Shown piece by piece: positions 1-5,144 of a stretch of DNA of 5,144 nucleotides. The stretch is from Bacteroidota bacterium. Its GTDB lineage: Bacteria; Bacteroidota; Ignavibacteria; UBA10030. Positions within the stretch are counted from its first letter, which is position 1. The number at the start of each line of letters is the position of its first letter. A program made the translations under genes and the position numbers. The DNA lies in the NCBI GenBank assembly GCA_003453835.1, contig DMMN01000086.1:973-6116 (forward strand), written 5' to 3'. Under the pieces are notes generated by a model that was not told where the DNA came from, made no database searches, and saw nothing but the letters and a program-made list of their open reading frames with translations.

Positions 1-282
1 TGACGGAGCTTGATCCTTGTTTTTAGGATCGTGCTATAAACATCACATCCCTCCGGGACTTTCAGATAGTTGCCAAACACTCTCATTCAAGCTGCGTTTG
101 CGTTCCCGTACAAAGGGTACTTTGCGACGGACAGCATCCCTTTCTCGATGCCCAAGTTCGCTGAGCAGCTTCGGTGAATTATTGAATTCGCTCATCTTCC
201 GGGGCGTGCGACCGATACCTTCATTGTTCTCCAAGAACTCTCGATTATCTGCATCATCGCCGGCTTCGCGTGAAACCGTTGA
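1..282. other. Non-coding stretch downstream of the sensor gene
   Basis: No supported gene was found here. A TTG-initiated minus-strand frame (43-234, 63 codons, with an internal ATG giving 50) encodes a charged Arg/Glu-rich peptide of no family I recognise and lacks a good ribosome site. A 6-bp inverted repeat (GATCCT at 12-17, AGGATC at 25-30) has no T-run on either strand, so it is not a convincing terminator. No terminator for the sigma operon could be placed. Confidence 0.5.
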
Positions 283-816
283 CTATCGGACGCTATCCAG
301 ACCACGGAAGGCCGGTCCACGACGCCCCCCCAGCCCCGGGCCCATTGGGCCCATTCCCGGCCTCGCCTGGGTGATCGCTCCGTAGAACATCCGTTGCTGT
401 TCGGGCGAAAGAAATGCCTTCGCCTTGATCAGGTTCTGCGTCGCCTTCCGGCTCATCGCCAACCGCAACTCCGAAAGCCTCCGAAGATTGTTGTCTACTT
501 TCTCAACGGGGACCGCGTCACCTTGTAGAAGCTCGAACGTTGTCGACTCCAGTTTCATGATCTCCTGCCGCAACTCACTCGTCTCTTCCCGGAATCCACT
601 CATCAACTCCATCATCTTCTCCCGCTGCTCTGGTGCAAGTTGCATCATTGGATGTTCCTGGCGCCCGAACGGTGGACCGGGCCTTTCCTCCGGCGGACCG
701 AAGGGGAACGACTGTCCTTGACCATCTGTGAATCGTTGATAGAGGTAGGTGCCGAGGGTGGCGATGTTTACAGCGATGAGAAAAAGGAGCACTCCGACCA
801 GGATTTTTGCCTTCAT
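283..816 (-). CDS. Membrane-anchored Spy/CnrX-like periplasmic protein
   Basis: This 177-residue protein has a single N-terminal hydrophobic helix (about residues 4-26) and no clear cleavage site, so it is probably anchored in the inner membrane with its body in the periplasm. After a Pro/Gly/Phe-rich linker (33-56) comes an all-helical region with two LTxxQ-like elements: LAPEQREKM at 60-68 and LSPEQQRMF at 136-144. These bracket charged helices (about 61-97 and 104-134). This pattern fits the Spy/CpxP/ZraP/CnrX superfamily of periplasmic chaperones and heavy-metal sensors. Met57-Met58 with His55, plus Met68, 69 and 72, could bind metal, but the sequence cannot prove it. The C-terminus (152-172) is rich in Gly, Pro, Met and Arg and probably disordered. 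Its start overlaps the anti-sigma stop by ATGA, with a strong Shine-Dalgarno, so it likely acts in signal input to the sigma/anti-sigma pair. Superfamily placement is moderately sure; the ligand is unknown. Confidence 0.8.
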   Translation of the reverse strand: MKAKILVGVLLFLIAVNIATLGTYLYQRFTDGQGQSFPFGPPEERPGPPFGRQEHPMMQLAPEQREKMMELMSGFREETSELRQEIMKLESTTFELLQGDAVPVEKVDNNLRRLSELRLAMSRKATQNLIKAKAFLSPEQQRMFYGAITQARPGMGPMGPGLGGRRGPAFRGLDSVR

Positions 817-1271
817 CGCTGCCTACCTCCCGTCGTCTCGACAAGATAGTCGAGGTTCGACGCAAAACCCTGTTGCGATACGGCCTCGTAGTACGCGCTG
901 AAGTAAGCATCATCGGATTGCTGCTGTCTCGCGGGTGCAGGCCCCTGACCGAGGTAAATGCCAAATCCGATGGCAATCATCAGCATCATGACGGCAAGCG
1001 AAAAACGAACCCCCGCGACGATCGGCCCTCGTAAACCACTCGTGGATCGCTCATCCACAAGGGCCGCAATGCGCGTCGGGAGGAACGGATCGGCCTCGAG
1101 CCGCGGCAACTCTTCCCTCCACTTCGGGTCGATGATGTGGGAACACGTCTCGAAGTACACGCTGCACCGGCGGCAGGAGGTCAGATGCGACTCCACTTCC
1201 GATCGCCGTCGGGGATCGAGCGTCTCTTCCGACCAGGCGAGGAATTGATCTTTGATGTGGTTGCATTCCAT
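813..1271 (-). CDS. Membrane anti-sigma factor with zinc-finger (ZAS) domain
   Basis: This 152-residue protein probably binds and silences the ECF sigma factor encoded just upstream. Its cytoplasmic N-terminus has the zinc-binding anti-sigma signature His29-x3-Cys33-x2-Cys36, with Cys3 or His5 as a plausible fourth ligand. One transmembrane helix follows at about residues 86-107, then about 45 residues that should be periplasmic and are rich in Gln, Tyr and Ser. I chose the ATG at 1271 because the ZAS family begins close to such a 'MxCxH' start. An upstream in-frame GTG (1334) would add 21 residues that do not resemble the family. With the ATG the gap to the sigma stop is 68 bases; with the GTG it is 5. 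Neither start has a strong Shine-Dalgarno. The stop overlaps the next gene by ATGA, tying it to the sensor gene. Function is inferred from motif, topology and gene order. Confidence 0.88.
   Translation of the reverse strand: MECNHIKDQFLAWSEETLDPRRRSEVESHLTSCRRCSVYFETCSHIIDPKWREELPRLEADPFLPTRIAALVDERSTSGLRGPIVAGVRFSLAVMMLMIAIGFGIYLGQGPAPARQQQSDDAYFSAYYEAVSQQGFASNLDYLVETTGGRQR
825..831 (-). promoter_or_regulatory. Shine-Dalgarno for the periplasmic sensor gene
   Basis: GGGAGGT on the minus strand lies eight bases before the ATG at 816, inside the 3' end of the anti-sigma gene. It fixes the start of the sensor-like gene and is the clearest ribosome site in this operon. This suggests the third protein may be made at a higher level than the two regulators. 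Confidence 0.75.
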
Positions 1272-1302
1272 AGTTAGACTTTCGGGCTTCAGAGTATTAG
1301 AC
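1272..1302 (-). repeat. Two GTCTAA motifs before the anti-sigma gene
   Basis: On the minus strand GTCTAAT (1302-1296) and GTCTAACT (1279-1272, directly abutting the anti-sigma ATG) lie 23 bases apart in the sigma/anti-sigma gap. GTCTAACT recurs exactly before the sigma gene (1990-1983). The 1302 copy and the sigma-upstream copy also share TTGTCTAA. The matches are seen directly. A role as operator, promoter -10 or processing site is speculative, and short motifs can recur by chance. Confidence 0.25.
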
Positions 1303-1339
1303 AATGTGAATCGGGAAACCTTGCATGCGTCCACTGACG

Positions 1340-1975
1340 TTACAGGTCTTCAAGCCACGGCTCAAGTTTCTTGATCAGGAGTTTCTTTGCCCGATGGATG
1401 CGGGTTTCGACGGCGCTCAGGCTTATGCCAAGCGCATTGGCGATCTCCTGATGGCTCATCTCTTCGTAGCGGTAGAGAAGGAAGGGAATCCTGTGCGACG
1501 CGGGGAGAGATGCCAGGGCTGCCTGGACGATTTGTTGGCGGTCGCGGCGCTCAAGAAGCTCATCAGGCGCTTCCGATGATGGCGCAGCGAGAGCCTTCGG
1601 CTCAGACTCCTTTTCCCGAAACAGATCGACGAAATCCATTTCGAGAAGGGTTCGGAGCTTCCGCCGCTTCTCGCTCTTGAGGAAGTTCAACGTATGGTTC
1701 AGCGCGATCCGGTGGATCCACGTGTAGACCTGGGATTGCTCCCTGAAACCCGCGAGATTCTCGAAGACTTTGATGAAGACTTCCTGCGTCAGGTCTCGCG
1801 CGGCCTCTTCGTTCTGCACGAGATGGAAGATGAAATTGAGGATGCGACCCGCGTGGGCGGCGTAGATTTCAGAAAAAGAGGGGCTGGATGGAGCACCGGG
1901 CACCGGTATCGATGCCTTCGTTTCCGACAAATGAGTGATATTTTCGTCCGTCTGCAATAAGAGCCCAGTGCACAT
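1340..1975 (-). CDS. ECF-type RNA polymerase sigma factor
   Basis: This 211-residue protein is an extracytoplasmic-function sigma-70 factor that would direct RNA polymerase to a stress regulon in the cytoplasm. Sigma region 2 spans about residues 35-103; DLTQEVFIKVFENL at 61-74 and the YTWIHRIALN segment at 84-93 are typical of core binding and -10 recognition. A charged linker with Ala/Ser/Glu-rich sequence (about 118-140) leads to region 4 at about 146-200. Its helix-turn-helix (MSHQEIANALGISLSAVETR, 173-192) would read the -35 element. There is no region 1 or 3, as expected. An in-frame TAA lies four codons before the chosen ATG, so 1975 is the farthest ATG. However, it has no clear Shine-Dalgarno, and the first 30 residues precede the conserved domain, so a later start is possible. 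The adjacent anti-sigma gene is its expected regulator. The ECF subgroup cannot be assigned by eye. Confidence 0.95.
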   Translation of the reverse strand: MCTGLLLQTDENITHLSETKASIPVPGAPSSPSFSEIYAAHAGRILNFIFHLVQNEEAARDLTQEVFIKVFENLAGFREQSQVYTWIHRIALNHTLNFLKSEKRRKLRTLLEMDFVDLFREKESEPKALAAPSSEAPDELLERRDRQQIVQAALASLPASHRIPFLLYRYEEMSHQEIANALGISLSAVETRIHRAKKLLIKKLEPWLEDL

Positions 1976-1982
1976 GCTTATC

Positions 1983-1990
1983 AGTTAGAC
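1983..1990 (-). repeat. GTCTAACT motif before the sigma gene
   Basis: GTCTAACT ends seven bases before the sigma-factor ATG, in the context TTGTCTAACT. It repeats the motif in front of the anti-sigma start. TCTAA resembles some ECF -10 elements, but the GGAAT upstream is only 14 bases away, too close for a normal ECF promoter, and the motif is too near the ATG to leave a usual leader. Confidence 0.25.
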
Positions 1991-2166
1991 AACGCTCGTT
2001 CCGATTCCTTGCACAAGGTAGAGAAATAGGACGAGCCGACGCTCCAGGATTAGATGCAGCGAGAGGGAATTTGGTTCAACGCTTCCGCGGTATCGACGGT
2101 TGGGAGTGGATCGACAGGGAACTCGCAAGATCTCGACAGGATATCCCCCCCTTCAAGCGCGAAGAA

Positions 2167-2188
2167 GGCGACGGAATTGGCCGTCGCC
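2167..2188 (-). terminator. Possible weak intrinsic terminator after the M16 pair
   Basis: On the minus strand GGCGACGG pairs perfectly with CCGTCGCC around a six-base loop (CCAATT), followed by TTCTTC. The stem is strong, but the T-tract is short and interrupted, and the hairpin lies about 115 bases past the M16 stop codon. It could be a terminator for the peptidase operon, a 3' stabilising hairpin, or part of the sigma gene's leader. The stem is seen directly; the role is inferred. Confidence 0.35.
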
Positions 2189-2303
2189 CTCCTGCAATAC
2201 CTATGAGCGCGCACGCGGCTGCCGAGAGATCCAGGCACGCCCTTCCTCAAATGTGATTCCGCCTTGGGCAGGTCTGGATCCAGGACTTGGGGATATCATC
2301 TCT

Positions 2304-3812
2304 CTACTTCACCAGGAGATCCGTCACCGGCACAATCCTGATGTTCTCCGGCTTAACCGGGATCGGGAAGTTGATGATCTCCTTGTCCTCCTTCATCACG
2401 TGGTCGGACTTTGCCGTTGCGTAGTTGATCGGGCTTCGTGCATCGGATAGAAGTGCGTCTCTGAACGACTGAGCGTCTTTCGTAACGATCGCGATCTGCA
2501 TGGAGCCGTACTGCCAATGCTTCTTGATAGCCTTGTTCACATCCTCCAGCGTCAGCTTGGCCATCATTGATCGAAAGAGTTCGAGATGGCTCCCTTTGAT
2601 GCCGTAGAACCGATCGTCCAGCGCATACCCCAGGCGCTCCATCGTGTTCTGCGCGTAGTTGAGCACGTACTTTTTCAGAAATCCCTTTGTCAACTCGAAA
2701 TCTCCTTTGCTCATCCCCTTCTCCACTAACTCTTGATACTCGCGCAAGGCCGCCCTCAACGCAAAATGGCGTGTTTCATTTGGCACGGGACGAATCCAGA
2801 TCTCGAAGATCTGCTGCCGGCGAGCGACATTCTGCGGTGGAAGCTGCAATTGCCCTCCGCGCGGATAGTGCTCGATGTACGAGTAGTCTCCGTAGTTGAG
2901 TCCGCGCTCTTCCCGGATCACCTGATACAAATGGCTGCTCGAATTCCGATGCTCGCCGAGCCATGAGTTTGCAATCGCAAGCGCATACCAATCCTTCGAG
3001 CCGCGAAGGACCTTTATCGGAAAACCCATGCTGATGGCCGTTGACTGGGCATCCTTTTCGACAAGTGTTATCGTGAATCCATTTCCCGTCCGCGGCACTG
3101 ATTTCGGGACCAATTCAACTTTCCCTGCCGCGAGTTTTCCCAGGTCTCGCTTCAATTCATTCACCAACGCTTTTTCGAATCCGCCACCGAGTCCGATCAC
3201 GACATTCTCACGCGTGTAGAACTTCCTATAGAATCCCTTCACATCGTCCAACGAGATGCTCTTGACGCCTTCAATCGTTCCCGATGTGATATGACCATAC
3301 GGTGTCCCCGAGAAAAGCTCATTGTAAAGTACCGCCTTGCCGAGTTCTTCATCGCTTGCATAGCGCAGGGTGTTTTCAAGATAGTTCAACGCCTGACTCT
3401 TGATCCGGTCGAGATCCTCCTGTTTGAACGCGGGAGCGAGAATAGCGTCTATCAGGAGGGGGTAGAACTCTTTGAGATTATCGCGGTGGGTCCTCCCATA
3501 GATGACGGTCATTTCCACGTTCATCGTCGCATTGTAACTTGCGGCGAGAGGATAGAGTTTCTCCAGAATCCGCTCGTAGCTGTTCTTCTCCGTCGCGGCA
3601 TTCGTCAGCATCGAGGAGACGATTTCGGCAAGTCCTTCCTTGCCCGGGGGATCGTTCTGAGATCCGACTTTGATCCAGATTCGAAATGAAATCGTCGGAT
3701 CGTTTTTGATTGGAAGAAGAACCAGATTATCATCGGCCACGTTTGAACCTCCTGATAGGATTCCGGGAACGATCAACAAGAATGCGAGGGAACAGATCAT
3801 CGTTGTCTTCAT
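2304..3812 (-). CDS. Secreted M16-family protein, zinc-less partner subunit
   Basis: This is a 502-residue M16-fold protein with an N-terminal signal peptide (hydrophobic residues about 5-20, no lipobox cysteine). At the position of HxxEH the sequence reads GLAEIVSSML (residues 60-69), so the ligands and catalytic residue are replaced by Glu63, Ser66 and Ser67. It should not bind the catalytic zinc. It does keep the Arg/Tyr element in its second half, REERGLNY, with Arg303 and Tyr307, which in two-subunit M16 enzymes helps hold substrate at the partner's zinc site. The protein continues about 50 residues past the usual domain end, to a tail rich in Pro, Ile and Val (about 452-502). The gene starts inside the stop of the catalytic gene (ATGA), with a good Shine-Dalgarno seven bases upstream, so the two are probably co-translated and may form a heterodimer. 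Family assignment is firm; the heterodimer is inferred by analogy with mitochondrial processing peptidase and bacterial two-subunit M16 enzymes. Confidence 0.93.
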   Translation of the reverse strand: MKTTMICSLAFLLIVPGILSGGSNVADDNLVLLPIKNDPTISFRIWIKVGSQNDPPGKEGLAEIVSSMLTNAATEKNSYERILEKLYPLAASYNATMNVEMTVIYGRTHRDNLKEFYPLLIDAILAPAFKQEDLDRIKSQALNYLENTLRYASDEELGKAVLYNELFSGTPYGHITSGTIEGVKSISLDDVKGFYRKFYTRENVVIGLGGGFEKALVNELKRDLGKLAAGKVELVPKSVPRTGNGFTITLVEKDAQSTAISMGFPIKVLRGSKDWYALAIANSWLGEHRNSSSHLYQVIREERGLNYGDYSYIEHYPRGGQLQLPPQNVARRQQIFEIWIRPVPNETRHFALRAALREYQELVEKGMSKGDFELTKGFLKKYVLNYAQNTMERLGYALDDRFYGIKGSHLELFRSMMAKLTLEDVNKAIKKHWQYGSMQIAIVTKDAQSFRDALLSDARSPINYATAKSDHVMKEDKEIINFPIPVKPENIRIVPVTDLLVK

Positions 3813-5143
3813 TGTTGTGCTCCTTTCAGCACGAGTACGGAACGACGCTCGGGGGTGAAGTATTTCTGCGCCGCCTTCAAAATGCCCTCCGGAGTCACCA
3901 ATTCAAACGCTGCGTACAGCTCATCCACGGCCTCGATGCCGCCGGTGAGCGCGACGAAGCGCGCCAACCCGCCCGTGACGCGGCTGGGTGTGTCGAGTCC
4001 CATCAGAAAACCGTACTTGTTCCGTCGCTTTAGATCGCTTAATCTCTTCTCCTCAATGGGCTTGGACTTGAACTCTTCGAGGGTTCGATACACTTCGTCG
4101 CGCACGTAGGTGATGTCTTCGGCTTTCTTGACCATTGAGAACACTTGAAACAGTCCCTGATCCCGGTTCATCGGGAAGCTCGGCGAAATGAATTGCACTT
4201 TCTGCTCCTTCAGGAAAAGCTTCTTATTGAGATCGCTGTTCTCTCCAAAGGCAAGCTCGCCGAGCAGAAGCGCGGCAACAAACTCACCATTTTTCGGATC
4301 GAACGCATCCCCTTTGTAAGCGATGTTGAGAATCGGGAGGGTCCTTCCGGGATACGCAACCTCGCCGGTGCGCTCTCCCTTTTGGGGAGGCTCGGGAGTC
4401 ATCTTCGGAGGAACATAGCCCCTTTGCCAGGAATCATAATATTTTCTGATCATCGTCATCGTCTTCCCGGGCTCGACATCGCCGGCAATCACAAGCACGA
4501 TGTTCTCCGGCCGGTAGAACCTGCTGAAGAACGATTTGCTGTACTCGAATCCCTGCGGCATGGCTTTGATGTCGGCCTCGAAGCCGATGGTCGTGTGCTT
4601 GTAGGTGTGGACATCGTAAGCGAGGTCCTTCATTTTTTCATTGAGGAGGGCGAAGGGGCTTGTGATGTTCTTCCTGTACTCCCCATAGACGGCTCCCGCC
4701 TCGGTCTGAAAGACCTGCTCGGAATAGAAGAGGTTTTGGAACCGATCGCTCTCGAGCTCCACCACTTTCTCCAGATCCTCTTTTGCAAAATTGTAGTAGT
4801 ACGCCGTAATGTCATCAGACGTATAGGCGTTGCCGCTGGCGCCGATGCTCGTGATGATGCTGTCCCGCTCAGGCCCCGTGTACTTTTTCGTGCCTCGAAA
4901 CATCATGTGCTCGAAGAAATGCGCGAAGCCCGACTTGCCAGGCTCAACTTCATCCCGACTGCCGGTCCGCACGACGGAGTAGTAGGAGACGAGGCCGGGG
5001 CTTTCCATCGGTATCACGACGATCTTGAGACCATTCGAGAGGACTTCGGTGTGTGCTTTGTATGGGAAGATCGAGCCGGCCATGGCGTCACCTACTCCTA
5101 AGATCAGAAATGTGAAGAGACAGAGAACAGGGACCGATTTCAT
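3809..5143 (-). CDS. Secreted M16 zinc metallopeptidase, catalytic subunit
   Basis: This is a 444-residue M16 (pitrilysin / processing-peptidase) family protein, expected to hydrolyse peptides in the periplasm or at the envelope. A signal peptide is visible: Lys2, a hydrophobic stretch at about residues 5-17, and a likely cleavage after AMA at residue 22. The inverted zinc motif HFFEH lies at residues 75-79, with His75 and His79 as ligands and Glu78 as catalytic base. The third ligand is probably Glu155, with conserved Glu148 nearby, which fits the usual HxxEH-X(about 75)-E spacing. The second M16 domain covers about residues 200-440. The family's Arg/Tyr pair in that domain is missing here: the aligned positions are Gln314 and Phe318. 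The length fits a single-module bacterial M16B protein. The ATG start is one base from the window edge, so its ribosome binding site and promoter are not visible, but the signal peptide supports it. Its stop overlaps the next M16 start by ATGA. Family assignment is firm; the substrate is unknown. Confidence 0.95.
   Translation of the reverse strand: MKSVPVLCLFTFLILGVGDAMAGSIFPYKAHTEVLSNGLKIVVIPMESPGLVSYYSVVRTGSRDEVEPGKSGFAHFFEHMMFRGTKKYTGPERDSIITSIGASGNAYTSDDITAYYYNFAKEDLEKVVELESDRFQNLFYSEQVFQTEAGAVYGEYRKNITSPFALLNEKMKDLAYDVHTYKHTTIGFEADIKAMPQGFEYSKSFFSRFYRPENIVLVIAGDVEPGKTMTMIRKYYDSWQRGYVPPKMTPEPPQKGERTGEVAYPGRTLPILNIAYKGDAFDPKNGEFVAALLLGELAFGENSDLNKKLFLKEQKVQFISPSFPMNRDQGLFQVFSMVKKAEDITYVRDEVYRTLEEFKSKPIEEKRLSDLKRRNKYGFLMGLDTPSRVTGGLARFVALTGGIEAVDELYAAFELVTPEGILKAAQKYFTPERRSVLVLKGAQQ
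3820..3825 (-). promoter_or_regulatory. Shine-Dalgarno for the zinc-less M16 gene
   Basis: AAGGAG on the minus strand sits seven bases before the ATG at 3812 and lies inside the last codons of the upstream M16 gene. It fixes the start of the downstream gene and supports re-initiation at the ATGA overlap. Confidence 0.8.
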
Positions 5144-5144
5144 G

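Larger units (their letters stand above)
1976..2303. other. Intergenic region between the M16 pair and the sigma operon
   Basis: This 328-base stretch separates two same-direction operons. It contains one perfect 8-bp stem-loop (2167-2188) and a 10-base palindrome CTGGATCCAG (2274-2283). An 8-base direct repeat GATCCAGG occurs at 2228-2235 and 2277-2284. A GTCTAACT motif lies just before the sigma gene. A TTG-initiated 66-codon frame (2050-2250, minus) runs across the hairpin, but it has no recognisable family, domain or convincing ribosome site, and I do not call it a gene. The sigma operon promoter should lie in the left half, but I could not fix a -35/-10 pair with proper spacing. Confidence 0.6.

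Noticed and set aside
12..30. Inverted repeat GATCCT/AGGATC as a terminator
   Set aside because: The stem is only 6 bp and AT-rich in its loop, with no T-run after it on either strand.
575..976. Minus-strand 133-codon frame across the anti-sigma/sensor junction
   Set aside because: It overlaps both well-supported genes in another frame and has Arg/Ser/Pro-rich composition typical of an out-of-frame reading.
1694..1960. Plus-strand 88-codon frame rich in acidic residues
   Set aside because: It is antisense to region 2 of the ECF sigma gene, a common shadow frame, with no independent start signal or family.
1983..2012. ECF-type autoregulatory promoter (GGAAT...TCTAA) before the sigma gene
   Set aside because: The spacing between the two elements is only 14 bases, shorter than usual ECF promoters, and the -10 would sit too close to the ATG.
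2050..2250. Minus-strand 66-codon TTG-start frame in the intergenic gap
   Set aside because: It has a weak start, no recognised family, and runs across the stem-loop; more likely non-coding.
4145..5101. Long 318-codon plus-strand frame
   Set aside because: It lies wholly antisense to the catalytic M16 gene; its sequence mirrors that gene, including the HxxEH region, and has no domain of its own. M16 genes often cast such open shadows.

Overview
The window carries five protein-coding genes, all on the minus strand, in two sets: a pair of secreted M16-type peptidase genes on the right (positions 2304-5143) and a three-gene ECF sigma / anti-sigma / periplasmic-sensor operon on the left (283-1975). 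No RNA gene, mobile element, CRISPR array or phage feature was seen. Base composition is moderate, slightly GC-rich by eye. A zinc-finger anti-sigma factor with one membrane span, a membrane-anchored Spy/CnrX-like protein and exported M16 proteins all suggest a diderm (Gram-negative-type) bacterium. The sequence does not let me name the phylum. An uncultured FCB-group or Acidobacteria-like lineage is a guess.

Reading in the direction of transcription (right to left): an M16 zinc metallopeptidase subunit with an intact HxxEH motif (3809-5143) is followed, with a 4-base ATGA overlap, by a second M16 protein (2304-3812). The second protein has lost HxxEH but keeps the Arg/Tyr pair, which the first lacks. 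The two therefore look like complementary halves of one heteromeric enzyme. A 328-base gap follows (1976-2303). It holds a perfect 8-bp stem-loop that may be a weak terminator, and presumably the promoter of the next operon.

The second operon encodes an ECF sigma factor (1340-1975), a ZAS-type membrane anti-sigma factor (813-1271, starting at an internal ATG rather than the upstream GTG) and a membrane-anchored periplasmic protein with LTxxQ-like motifs (283-816). The last two overlap by ATGA. By analogy with CnrYXH of Cupriavidus metallidurans, the simplest model is that the periplasmic protein senses a metal or envelope stress, the anti-sigma factor relays it across the inner membrane, and the sigma factor is released. 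The stimulus and target genes cannot be read from this window. The M16 pair may be an unrelated neighbour.

Positions 1-282, downstream of the sensor gene, contain no gene I can support, only a short inverted repeat and a doubtful small ORF.
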